A DNA stretch of 40,284 bases from Sedimentisphaerales bacterium (GTDB lineage: Bacteria > Planctomycetota > Phycisphaerae > Sedimentisphaerales > Anaerobacaceae): assembly GCA_016932835.1 (NCBI GenBank), contig JAFGCD010000135.1:1-40284 (forward strand), read 5' to 3'. The notes beneath the pieces were generated by a model. That model did not search any database. It was not told where the DNA came from and saw only the letters and a list, made by a program, of their open reading frames with translations. Below, in pieces: positions 15,657 to 23,896 of this stretch (positions are counted from its first letter, which is position 1; the number at the start of each line of letters is the position of its first letter). The translations under genes were made by a program, and so were the position numbers.

Positions 15657-18600
15657 TTAAGGCCCCCACTGGCTGCCGAACTCGCAGAAGTCCCCCGGCC
15701 CCACTCGCCCGTCCCCGTCGAGGTCGGCCCCGCCGCAGTCGTCGCATACGCTCTCCAGCCAGCGCCCGGCAAAAGTCGCATAGTCGGCCATATCCACATC
15801 GCCGTCGCCGTCGGTATCGGCCGCTAAGAAGGGCTCATCCTCGAAACCATACGTCTCGATTGTGTAAGAGTTGGCCATGTATATCAGCCGAACATCACTC
15901 GCCCGCAGCTCATCCAGAATAGCCCGGCTCATTCCCGGCTCCAGCCCCGGCTCGAACAGGAAATACTCCACATCATTGCCGTACTTCGGGCAGTACGTCT
16001 GCGAATACTCGCCCGTCAGCACAATCGGCTCGCTCGTCAATCCGCTTATCACGGTCTCGACCCAGTTCAGCAGAGGCGCCGTCTCGTCCGGATAGCCCTC
16101 GGTATCCGTCGGCCAGGTGAATCGCGTCCTTATCGTTATGCCGTCGTAATCGCAATAGCGGTACTGCATCAGGCCGTGGTGGTAGGGTTTGCCCCGAATC
16201 GGCTCGGGACACGGGCACAACTGCACCCGGTCCGTACTGGTCCAGCCCAGACGCTTCCGTACAGGCTCGTTGTAATCGCTCTGCAGTTCCAGATACCCGT
16301 AATCATCCATTGTAAACAGCGGGCTTTGACGCCCAGGCGCCTCGGTGACTACACCCGATGTCCGCAGCTCGTACAGCCGCGGATTCTGCAAATGATGCAG
16401 TCTCCAGCTCTCGGCGGTCTGCTCGGCTGCAAAGGAATGCCCGGCAAAAGGCAGCAGCGGCAGCTTGCCCGTAATAGCGCGTATTCGCCCGGAATCTGCG
16501 TATTCTATGTGAATGTCATCGTAGAAGCTCTGCGAGGCCAGATTATCCGCCTTGAGCAGGAATATCGGCCTGGTCTGAATTTGCCAGCGAGACTTGAGCC
16601 GGTGATACGCGAAGACATCTCCGTCAGCCGCTTCCATCTGCCCCTGGTAGAGGCAGTACTCCGCAGGCTTGTTTATCAGAAAAAGAGTATCCGCCGAGAG
16701 CCGTGGAATCTCGCGGATTTGCTTAACGACGAGGTCGCCGTCGGGGGCCGTTTTTTTGTATTCGAAGTCCAGCATAAAATCTGTTTTTCCCGTTTCCGTC
16801 TCGAATCGCTCTGCTGCGAGAATCAGCAGCCGCGACAGTTCGCGATAATCGGCCTCGAAGTCCATTACGGTATCGCCAAGAATCACCAGATTGGACGGAC
16901 GCTTCAACTCGACGTCTATATCCGCCGCCGAGGTGTAGAGGACGTCCACTCCTTCGGGAATCGAGCCGTCCTCGGGATTGGCCACGGAAACGGCCCCGGC
17001 CTGCGTGGCCAGCTTGATCACCCACGTCGAAGGCGAGTCGCCTTTTTCGACGGTCGCCACGCCGTTGGCCAGTTCGATTTCGTCGGGGAACGAATGGTGA
17101 ACGAGAATCGCCATTGCGACATCTGCTTCATCGACGCCGTGGCGGAGTCTTTCGAGAAAGGCGTTGTCGTTGTAGAAGCTCGCGAAGACCTTGCGAATCG
17201 CCCTGAATACGCCTCTTTCCTTGGCCTCGTCGGCGTCACAGATACACGGGCCGATCTCATCGGCGTCGAGGTCGTCGGCCAGGCAGCCGCTGTAACTGTC
17301 ATAGAGGCCCGCTCCGGTGAACTGGTTGCTGTCCTCGACGTTGGTCGAGCTCCTGAAGCGAATGTTCCGGCCGGGATTGAAGCCGAACTGAGGGTCTTGG
17401 AGGGTATCGATAACAGCTCTCTCCTGCTGATTCGTGAACTCCGCGACATCGGTATCCTTAATCAGATCCCGGACGTAATTCAGATCGAAGGAAAGCTGGG
17501 CCATGCTGAAAGGCGGATACGTGTAGCGGCTCAAGCGAAGATCGATTTCCTCCCGCAGTGTTCTGGCAGGCGTGAGCTTCTGGTCCATGAAATCGTTCCA
17601 CAAATCGAACGAAAAAGCCGCTGCCTTCGGGCAGTTATCCGGAATAGCTCGACGCAATATGCCGTAATTGGCGGCCTTTCCGCCGAAATATTTGGCGTCT
17701 GCTGGTCCGAGTTCTTCGGTCGATGCGCTGTAGGCGCCGCAGCTTTGTGTTGCGGATATATCGAGCTCGCCGGGGACCTTCAGCGCGAGTATCTCGGCGG
17801 TTTCCTCTTCGGTCAGGACGCCGTCAATATCAATCAGCATCACGTCATCGTCGCCGGCGTAGAGGAATACCGTTTTTCCGGTAAGGTTTCGGGCCTGGTC
17901 GGCCTCGGCGGGAACAGCTATGTGAACAAAGGGCACGCCGAAGGTTCTCGAAAGGATGGCTACATGCGAGTTAGGCGTCGAGGGCGAGAGGGTGACAATG
18001 CCGGCGACAAACGGGACCTCGGCTGGAACACCATCGGTGAGAAGGATGTCATTAGGCTCCAGGACCCCTGCAAGATACGCGGCCTCGATGTCGTCGCCGT
18101 TGAAATACTTCAGCTTGCCGAGCGCCCAGCCTGCGGAATAGCACTCGTTGCCCTGCGACCAGCGCTGGGTCGAGCTTATCTCGATACCCTGGGCTTCGAG
18201 CCACGGCTCATTTGCCTCGGCGGCGGCAGTCTGCTCGTAGGACGGGAAGTAGAATACTCGAACGCCGCTCTTGCAGTGCACCTTGCTTCGAATCAACTCG
18301 AAGAGGTCTCGAATCTCTTCCCTGGGATATGGGTCGCGGCCGACGAGTTGAATTCCGTATTCGTTGAACATCGGCTGTCCGTAATCGTCCAGCGGCGGCG
18401 TGATGACGGTTCCCAAAATCGCCTGCTGACCTTCCCGATAGAGACTGACGTTGTAGAAATCCTGGGCGGACATTCCAAGAAACGGGCTCAATCGTTCCGT
18501 TGCGAAGGCGTAGTGAAAGGCGTACTGCTCGCTGTCCTGGAAATAAACGATATTGGGTTCCGTTTTGATAATGGTGCACTTTACCCAGGCCGGATCATCC

Positions 18601-20129
18601 GGGGAATCGCCTCGGGCCTCGAAAGAATCGCCGGGGAAAACGATTTGGTGCTTATAGAAGGGCGAATCCTGATGGTGCTCATAGGCGCCTATATCTACGA
18701 CTGCGCCGGCTGAGCCGCTCAGGCCCGTATCGGGCGTACAGGGGTCGTCGGCGAATCTGTCCAGGCCGTCGAGGTCTGTCACTACGCCGCTCGGCACGCC
18801 GTTGCTGTCGCCCGCATCGAGACAGGGCGAGCCGGGCTTGAGATGGAGATTTCCGAAGTCGTCGTTGTCGCCGTATCCCCAGCCGTCGCCTCCGTCGTCG
18901 GGATATCGTACGAATTGAGGCTCTGCGGTGATATTGCCGATTCCTCCGCCGGTCCAGCCTTCGATACAGCTATAACGAATATCGATGGGGTTTTGCGAGT
19001 GTATCTGGCCTGCGGTGTTGTCCCAGAGGATACAATTGGATACGGTAACGTGCGTCGAAGTGGTGCACATTGCTCCGCCGTAACGCGGATAATGGCCGAT
19101 GAATGTGCAATTGGCGACTTGCATGGCCTGGCTGAACGATTCGAATATTCCATTGCCCGTGTTGTGAATAAACAGCGAGTTCGCCACTGTGACGGTGCCG
19201 CCGTTATCGAATATGGTTCCGACGACGTCGGCGTTGCGTGTGAATATGCAGCCTGTTGCGACGAGGGTGTTCTTATACCAGCATGAGATTGCGCTTCCCT
19301 GGCCGTCGGCGGTGTTGCCGCTGAAGATGCAGTCTGTTGTTTCAAGAGCGCTGTGCCTTGTGAAGACGGCTGCGCCGTCGTTGCCGGCGTTTTCGACGAA
19401 ACTGCATTCGATGAAGACGGCGTTGCAGTCGTTGTCACAATAGACTGCTCCGCCCTGGCAGTTATCGACGCCGGTGGTGGCATTTCTTACGAAGGCGCAG
19501 CGTATCACCGTCGGCGTACTGTTGGCGTCGTTATACATCGCGCCGCCGTGGAATGCCCAGTTGTCTTCGAAGATGCAGTCGGTAATGGTGGGGCCGCCGT
19601 TATAGTTGTATATTCCGCCGCCCCGGTCGTTGGGATTCGAGCCGTCGGTCCCGGTTCCGGTAAAGGCGTTTCCGCCGGTGACGGTGAGGCCGTCAAGGAC
19701 CGCCGTCGAATCGGTTCCGCCGGTTGTCACCACATGGTAGCTGTTGTCTTCGTTGCGGGGGAGATCATCGTCTTCATCGAGGTCACCGCTGAGGATTGTT
19801 ACGTACAGGCCGATGTCTCTATCATCCGGGTCCGGCCGGCCGATACCGGCGTATCCGCCTTTGACCGTCACGCCGTTTTTCAGCGTGAAGGATGCGTTTC
19901 TGTCGCCTGCTGTTATGCCGAGGCCGTCGTCGGGTCGGTAGATTCCCTGCGCCAGGCGAATCTCGTCTCCGCTCTCGGCGTCGGCGAGGGCGTTCCGGAG
20001 ATACTTGTATGCGTCGGGCCAGGTCGAACCGTCGCTTCCCGTCGCCGCACAATCGACATATATCGTCCGCCCGCAAGCCGTCAGGGGGAATATTACCGCC
20101 GCCAAGAAGATCATTGGGACGCTCTTCAT
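15657..20129 (-). CDS. Exported beta-helix / phosphohistidine / PPDK-type ATP-grasp / dockerin-like fusion lipoprotein
   Basis: 1490 residues from the ATG at 20129 (AAGGG eight bases upstream; the frame is open 22 codons further without support). Lipobox FPLTAC, Cys19. Domains: polymorphic beta-helix (about 24-480, starting RTIYVDCAATGSDG); unknown region (490-690); swivelling phosphohistidine domain (693-740, TPNSHVAILSRTFGVPFV, His722); ATP-grasp domain of the PPDK/PEP-synthase type (813-1143) with GGKAANYGIL (816-825), IRFRSSTNVED (923-933), GAGLYDS and the closing DFEY...VVKQIRE; unknown region (about 1165-1430); two Asp-rich dockerin-like loops DTDGDGDVDMADY and DLDGDGRVGPGDF (1438-1490). 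No PEP-binding TIM barrel. His domain before ATP-grasp matches glucan water dikinase order. Predicted outside the cytoplasm, where an ATP-dependent role is puzzling. Monocistronic by spacing. Confidence 0.85.
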   Translation of the reverse strand: MKSVPMIFLAAVIFPLTACGRTIYVDCAATGSDGSTWPDAYKYLRNALADAESGDEIRLAQGIYRPDDGLGITAGDRNASFTLKNGVTVKGGYAGIGRPDPDDRDIGLYVTILSGDLDEDDDLPRNEDNSYHVVTTGGTDSTAVLDGLTVTGGNAFTGTGTDGSNPNDRGGGIYNYNGGPTITDCIFEDNWAFHGGAMYNDANSTPTVIRCAFVRNATTGVDNCQGGAVYCDNDCNAVFIECSFVENAGNDGAAVFTRHSALETTDCIFSGNTADGQGSAISCWYKNTLVATGCIFTRNADVVGTIFDNGGTVTVANSLFIHNTGNGIFESFSQAMQVANCTFIGHYPRYGGAMCTTSTHVTVSNCILWDNTAGQIHSQNPIDIRYSCIEGWTGGGIGNITAEPQFVRYPDDGGDGWGYGDNDDFGNLHLKPGSPCLDAGDSNGVPSGVVTDLDGLDRFADDPCTPDTGLSGSAGAVVDIGAYEHHQDSPFYKHQIVFPGDSFEARGDSPDDPAWVKCTIIKTEPNIVYFQDSEQYAFHYAFATERLSPFLGMSAQDFYNVSLYREGQQAILGTVITPPLDDYGQPMFNEYGIQLVGRDPYPREEIRDLFELIRSKVHCKSGVRVFYFPSYEQTAAAEANEPWLEAQGIEISSTQRWSQGNECYSAGWALGKLKYFNGDDIEAAYLAGVLEPNDILLTDGVPAEVPFVAGIVTLSPSTPNSHVAILSRTFGVPFVHIAVPAEADQARNLTGKTVFLYAGDDDVMLIDIDGVLTEEETAEILALKVPGELDISATQSCGAYSASTEELGPADAKYFGGKAANYGILRRAIPDNCPKAAAFSFDLWNDFMDQKLTPARTLREEIDLRLSRYTYPPFSMAQLSFDLNYVRDLIKDTDVAEFTNQQERAVIDTLQDPQFGFNPGRNIRFRSSTNVEDSNQFTGAGLYDSYSGCLADDLDADEIGPCICDADEAKERGVFRAIRKVFASFYNDNAFLERLRHGVDEADVAMAILVHHSFPDEIELANGVATVEKGDSPSTWVIKLATQAGAVSVANPEDGSIPEGVDVLYTSAADIDVELKRPSNLVILGDTVMDFEADYRELSRLLILAAERFETETGKTDFMLDFEYKKTAPDGDLVVKQIREIPRLSADTLFLINKPAEYCLYQGQMEAADGDVFAYHRLKSRWQIQTRPIFLLKADNLASQSFYDDIHIEYADSGRIRAITGKLPLLPFAGHSFAAEQTAESWRLHHLQNPRLYELRTSGVVTEAPGRQSPLFTMDDYGYLELQSDYNEPVRKRLGWTSTDRVQLCPCPEPIRGKPYHHGLMQYRYCDYDGITIRTRFTWPTDTEGYPDETAPLLNWVETVISGLTSEPIVLTGEYSQTYCPKYGNDVEYFLFEPGLEPGMSRAILDELRASDVRLIYMANSYTIETYGFEDEPFLAADTDGDGDVDMADYATFAGRWLESVCDDCGGADLDGDGRVGPGDFCEFGSQWGP

Positions 20130-20205
20130 TTCCCGTGCCCTTAAAAAATGGACTATTTCTTCCTCGGGTACCGCCCTGAAAATACTAACAGGCACATCTA
20201 TCGTT

Positions 20206-20234
20206 ATTTTAGCATATTTTTCGGATTGAGTCCA
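20206..20234 (-). promoter_or_regulatory. Sigma70-like promoter for the large lipoprotein gene
   Basis: TGGACT (20234-20229), 17-base spacer, TAAAAT (20211-20206). Predicted transcription start near 20199, giving a leader of about 70 bases. Four of six -35 and five of six -10 bases match consensus, and the spacer is AT-rich. It also supports the start at 20129. Confidence 0.5.
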
Positions 20235-20268
20235 TGATTTGTTGCGTGTAGCATAAAACCTCTACATA

Positions 20269-20296
20269 GATTTTTTCGAAAAATCGCCGGAGATTT
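20269..20296 (-). terminator. Overlapping AT-rich hairpins after the PDZ gene
   Basis: Two inverted repeats share bases: GATTTTT/AAAAATC (arms 20269-20275 and 20279-20285) and AAATC/GATTT around a GCCGGA loop (20281-20296). On the minus strand the second ends in a short T-run. They lie about 85 bases beyond the PDZ gene stop and just upstream of the next promoter, so a weak or two-state terminator is plausible. Confidence 0.35.
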
Positions 20297-20381
20297 GAAC
20301 CTATTTCGCCGCGACGCATCTTGCTAATCGAGGCCAAAGGATGAATTCAGGCGCAGTGAATGTTTTCGGCATTCGGCGTTT

Positions 20382-21446
20382 TCAGATCTTATCCTCGCGT
20401 GAGGTGTTTTCGACGGCGTCATTCCGTCGGTTATCAGGCTCAGGAACATCCCGGCGCGCGCCGTCCCTGGGGGCATTGCTCTTCTCCAATTCTTCGATTC
20501 GCTTCTGCAACCGGCGTATCTGCTCTTCGAGGCGCTCGAGGGCATCGTTGCGCAGCTCCGGAGCGGGCATACCGGGCTTATCGATCTGCCGGTCGAGATG
20601 CTCCTGGAAGATTTTAATATCAGGCGCGTTCGGAAGAGCGGGCTGAACGATACCCGGCATGCCGTACTGCCGCCAGGCAGAATTGCGGGCCTTTTTTATC
20701 GTATCCCGGGCGATCTTCTGGAACTTTTCCGGGAGTTTGTCCGTGCCGCCGACCGTGGTGACATGCTCTTCGTCTCCTATCCTGACAGTGACTTGCGAAT
20801 CGTCATCTCGCGGGTCTCCCTTGATGGTGACCGAGCACTGCCGGCCGTCGGTCGAGAAGTGGTACGTTCGGACCTCCTTTAACATATCGTCGAACTGCTT
20901 GTTGATCCTGACCTTGGTTCTGTCGCCCGTATTCAATTCGTACAGCCACGGGGCGCTGGTTTCTATCCAGTTTTCCACGCCGGGCTCGAAGCGGAACATT
21001 CGTCCGGGCTGCCAGGATTCGACCAGGACAGGTTCGGGAGGGTATTTGGGTTTGTAGTCCGCGCCGAAGGCGATGAGTGTCAGATCGATTTTCTGTCTCT
21101 GACCCAGGTGTATAATTTCGAGCGACACTTTCGCGTCGGCCCCTGCCTGCCGGACGGCTTCTGCGAAGGCCCGGCTGTCGGCGGTTTTCTCGCCCTCGAA
21201 TGCTATAATTATATCGTCACGTTCGAGGCCGGCCTTGTCGGCGGGCGTGCCCGCGCCGACGTTTCTTATCCTTATGCCCTGGTCTTCGTCGAGTTGAAGG
21301 TGTTTTATGAGCAGTTCCGGCAGCGGTTTATCGTCCATTTCGATTCCGATATAGCCCCGCTGTTTTTCGGTTTTTTCCATGCCATGCGCCGTTACGGCAC
21401 AGAGACACGCAATCAGGATGAGCGGCATAATGATTCTGGCTTTCAT
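20382..21446 (-). CDS. Exported PDZ-domain protein with C-terminal coiled coil
   Basis: 354 residues; signal peptide to about residue 22 (ending VTAHG). A PDZ domain lies at about 30-125, including GIEMDDKPLPELLIKHLQL and the carboxylate-loop region AGTPADKAGLERDDIIIAFEG. The middle (130-270) is unrecognised and beta-rich. A charged coiled coil follows at about 302-332 (LERLEEQIRRLQKRIEELEK), then a polar tail. No trypsin-like or site-2 protease domain is present, so it is not DegS/HtrA or RseP itself. The gene follows the anti-sigma gene by 44 bases in an operon of sigma, anti-sigma and PDZ protein. By analogy with RpoE-type systems it may present or sense misfolded envelope peptides. That role is inference. 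Confidence 0.82.
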   Translation of the reverse strand: MKARIIMPLILIACLCAVTAHGMEKTEKQRGYIGIEMDDKPLPELLIKHLQLDEDQGIRIRNVGAGTPADKAGLERDDIIIAFEGEKTADSRAFAEAVRQAGADAKVSLEIIHLGQRQKIDLTLIAFGADYKPKYPPEPVLVESWQPGRMFRFEPGVENWIETSAPWLYELNTGDRTKVRINKQFDDMLKEVRTYHFSTDGRQCSVTIKGDPRDDDSQVTVRIGDEEHVTTVGGTDKLPEKFQKIARDTIKKARNSAWRQYGMPGIVQPALPNAPDIKIFQEHLDRQIDKPGMPAPELRNDALERLEEQIRRLQKRIEELEKSNAPRDGARRDVPEPDNRRNDAVENTSREDKI

Positions 21447-21490
21447 GTTCCTACCCTTTCATTGTCAATAGAGTGGGGTTTATTTTCCGG

Positions 21491-22048
21491 TCACAGGTCG
21501 CCGCTGTACACAGCGGGCCTGACGATATTCTGTCGCAGCCCTTCGATGAGCCATTTTTCTCCGTCGGCGTCGGTGAAGCCGTAGTAATCGACGTTTCGAA
21601 TGACATCCTGGGGCAATTGGGGCTGGATACGTGTTATATTATCGAGGGCGGAGTCGCCCGGAATGTCTGCGGTAATTTGCTGTTCTGTCTGCCCGTTTGT
21701 CGGTTTGTGCAGAGACAAGACATGGTGCAGGGCAAAACCCATCACAAGCCCGGCGGCCAGTCCGACAGTCAGGCGCAGGATTCCGCCCGTGAGAATCCTG
21801 CGGCGAGCGGGACTGCATCGGCCCAGGGCGAGGTTTATTATTTCGTCGGGGGCTTTGCCTTTCTCGAAAATCTCACAGCCGACGGCTTCGCGGCCGGCTT
21901 CGTTCAATTCAATCATCTGTTCGAGCAGGCGTCTTACGGCCTCATCTTTCTCCATCGCGCCGTCGAGAAGCTTCTGCTCGCTCGCAGTGATTTCCCCGTC
22001 CACATGCTTGCCGATGAGTATTTCAATCATATCTTCGGTCACGTTCAT
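21491..22048 (-). CDS. Probable transmembrane anti-sigma factor
   Basis: 185 residues. A cytoplasmic N-terminal part (1-85) is helical and acidic (DGEITASEQKLLDGAMEKDE). One membrane helix lies at about 90-110 (LTVGLAAGLVMGFALHHVL) and the C-terminus of about 70 residues is periplasmic. There is no H-x3-C-x2-C zinc motif, so the assignment rests on topology and on the four-base ATGA overlap with the ECF sigma gene, the standard arrangement of sigma/anti-sigma pairs. The periplasmic tail contains DVIRNVDYYGFTDADGEKW and has no domain I recognise. Confidence 0.72.
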   Translation of the reverse strand: MNVTEDMIEILIGKHVDGEITASEQKLLDGAMEKDEAVRRLLEQMIELNEAGREAVGCEIFEKGKAPDEIINLALGRCSPARRRILTGGILRLTVGLAAGLVMGFALHHVLSLHKPTNGQTEQQITADIPGDSALDNITRIQPQLPQDVIRNVDYYGFTDADGEKWLIEGLRQNIVRPAVYSGDL

Positions 22049-22635
22049 TTTCCTGCCACCCTGTCTTTTGCTTTTCCTGTTAGAGCTTCGAGAATCATTT
22101 TCCTCGCCCGGACGAGCCTGATCTGCATTGTCGTTACGGGGACATCGAGTATTTCCGCGATTTGCCTGTATGTCAGGTCGCCGGCATGGGCCAGCATGAA
22201 TACTTCCCGGTATTTCTCAGGCAGCCCGGCCACAACCTTCAATATCCTGCTGCACTGTTCCTTTCTCTCAATGTCTTCGATCGGACTTACGAGATTCTGC
22301 CGGCATTGATGTTCCGTCAGGTCGTCGCCTGAGATTGCGCTGTCTTTGTCGAGCCTTCGGCGATGTGTCAGGGCCTGTCGTCTGGCGAGGACGGCGAGCC
22401 AGGGCTTGAAAAGCTCCGGCTCTCGAAGCGTATTTACTTTTTCGATAACTCGAAGGCATATATCCTGGAGGCAATCGTCCGTTTCTCCGGCACTGCCGAG
22501 GACGCCCAGGGCTATTGCCTTTAGCCAGGGCCAGTTTCGCAGCAGCAGTCGGCGTAAGGCGTCTCTATCCCCGTCTCTCGCGGCACAAGCAAGCATTGCG
22601 TCGTTTTGCCTGTTTTCGTCGATCATACCTTTCAT
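22045..22635 (-). CDS. ECF-family RNA polymerase sigma factor
   Basis: 196 residues. Region 2 (about 20-95) includes ETDDCLQDICLRVIEKVNTL and FKPWLAVLARRQALTHRRR. Region 4 (about 135-185) includes LPEKYREVFMLAHAGDLTYRQIAEILDVPVTTMQIRLVRAR. The ATGA overlap with the next gene marks its partner anti-sigma. The start is uncertain: the first ATG (22635) has no Shine-Dalgarno sequence and directly abuts a TATAAT box. If that box is a real -10, transcription begins near 22630 and the in-frame ATG at 22626 is read from an almost leaderless mRNA. The operon contains sigma, anti-sigma and PDZ protein. Confidence 0.88.
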   Translation of the reverse strand: MKGMIDENRQNDAMLACAARDGDRDALRRLLLRNWPWLKAIALGVLGSAGETDDCLQDICLRVIEKVNTLREPELFKPWLAVLARRQALTHRRRLDKDSAISGDDLTEHQCRQNLVSPIEDIERKEQCSRILKVVAGLPEKYREVFMLAHAGDLTYRQIAEILDVPVTTMQIRLVRARKMILEALTGKAKDRVAGK

Positions 22636-22664
22636 ATTATATAGATGCGGATGCGCAACGGTTC
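22636..22664 (-). promoter_or_regulatory. Promoter candidate abutting the ECF sigma start
   Basis: Perfect TATAAT (22641-22636), 17-base spacer, upstream GAACCG (22664-22659). The GAAC core resembles the -35 of ECF-dependent promoters, which would fit autoregulation, whereas the -10 is of sigma70 type. The box ends immediately before the first ATG of the sigma gene. Confidence 0.42.
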
Positions 22665-22719
22665 ATACACAATTTTGCAGAAAATCTCCGGTGAAGGCGA
22701 TTATGCGGGCCGGCAATGC

Positions 22720-22749
22720 AAAAAAAGGCCCTGGAAATTATCCGGGGCC
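22720..22749 (-). terminator. Rho-independent terminator of the DUF1015-aminotransferase operon
   Basis: On the minus strand GGCCC, one mismatch, GG, a seven-base loop ATAATTT, CC, one mismatch, GGGCC, then seven Ts (22726-22720). It begins about 30 bases after the aminotransferase stop codon. This is a textbook intrinsic terminator and the clearest in the window. Confidence 0.88.
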
Positions 22750-22781
22750 CGGTAATACTGTATTCGAATAGGCAGGACGGC

Positions 22782-23870
22782 TCAGTTGATTTCGTCGTCG
22801 ATCCAGCCGACGAGCTCCTTGAGGTCGTCGGTGGTGATGTCGCCCATGTGTGCGATTCTGAAGGTCTGCTCTTTGAGTTTGCCGTATCCGTTGCCGAAGA
22901 CGGTGTTGTGTTTGGCCTGGACGGCTGCAATCGTTTCGCCGACGTTGATGCCTTTGGTGTTCTTGATGGTGGTCAGGGTATTGGAGGCGTATTTCTCTTC
23001 GCAGAACAGGTCGAAATTTTCCTTTGCCCAGGTTCGGACGAATTCGCCCATTGCTGCGTGGCGCTTCCAGACATTCTCCATGCCCTCATTGACGAGCTTA
23101 TGACACTGGTAGTTCAGGGCCATTATGTGCGGGATGTTCGGCGTGACGAGGGTCTGGCTTTTCTCGGCGGATTTGGCCCAGAGTTCGAAGTTGAAGTAGT
23201 AGCCTCGATTGGGGACGGTCCTGCTCTTTTCGAGGGCCCTGTTGCTGACGGCTGCGACGGCCAGGCCCGGCGGGATTGCGAAGGCCTTCTGTACGGATGC
23301 GAAGGCGACATCCCAACCCAGTTCGTCGAATTTCAATGGCAGGCCGACCATTCCGCTGACCGAATCGACAAATACCAGGACATCGGGGTACTTGGCCTTC
23401 ATCATTTCGCTTATTTCTTCGACGGGGTTCATCAGGCCGGTGCTCGTTTCGTTGTGGACGATTGTAACGGCCGCGAATTTTCCGCCGGCGAGCTTTTCGT
23501 CGATCATTTCGGGCAGTACGGGTTTGCCCCATTCGACCTTGAGTTCTTCGACGTCTGCGCCGCACATAGCCGCGACATCACCCCACTTGTCGCTGAACGC
23601 CCCGCAGCCCGTGGCCAGGACCTTTTCGCCCGGGGCTACGCAGTTGCGAATAGCGGCCTCCCATATTCCCGAAGCCGAGGAGGTTGAGATAAATACGTTC
23701 TGCTCGGTGAAGAGTATTTTCTTGAGCATCTCGGCGGTTTCGGCGTGCAGTTGAGCATACTCTTTGCCGCGGTGTCCAAGGGTCGGGCGTGCAAGCTGTT
23801 CGAGCACGTCGGCGCTTACCTTTACCGGCCCCGGGATAAACAATCTCGGCGGATTCTTCCAGTCTGGCAT
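22782..23870 (-). CDS. Class V aminotransferase (alanine-glyoxylate/phosphoserine aminotransferase-like)
   Basis: 362 residues, a PLP enzyme of fold type I. FIPGPVKVSADVLEQLARP at the N-terminus, HRGKEY (33-38), the cofactor Asp (D169 in VFVDSVSG) and the Schiff-base Lys (K195 in SVQKAF) mark the serine-pyruvate/alanine-glyoxylate group. In several archaea and bacteria proteins of this type act as phosphoserine aminotransferase in serine synthesis. The gene follows the DUF1015 gene by 26 bases in a two-gene operon with its own promoter and terminator. As I recall, DUF1015 proteins are often found beside serine-biosynthesis genes, which favours the phosphoserine reading. No serA is present in the window. 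Serine-glyoxylate or alanine-glyoxylate transamination remain alternatives. Confidence 0.9.
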   Translation of the reverse strand: MPDWKNPPRLFIPGPVKVSADVLEQLARPTLGHRGKEYAQLHAETAEMLKKILFTEQNVFISTSSASGIWEAAIRNCVAPGEKVLATGCGAFSDKWGDVAAMCGADVEELKVEWGKPVLPEMIDEKLAGGKFAAVTIVHNETSTGLMNPVEEISEMMKAKYPDVLVFVDSVSGMVGLPLKFDELGWDVAFASVQKAFAIPPGLAVAAVSNRALEKSRTVPNRGYYFNFELWAKSAEKSQTLVTPNIPHIMALNYQCHKLVNEGMENVWKRHAAMGEFVRTWAKENFDLFCEEKYASNTLTTIKNTKGINVGETIAAVQAKHNTVFGNGYGKLKEQTFRIAHMGDITTDDLKELVGWIDDEIN

Positions 23871-23896
23871 CTTAATAGTCTCCCTAAATAAGGAAA

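Noticed and set aside
16176..18713. 845-codon open frame on the plus strand, antisense to the large lipoprotein gene
   Set aside because: The translation has no recognisable domain. The minus-strand frame has clear domains, promoter and Shine-Dalgarno sequence. Long antisense frames are expected from GC-rich codon use.
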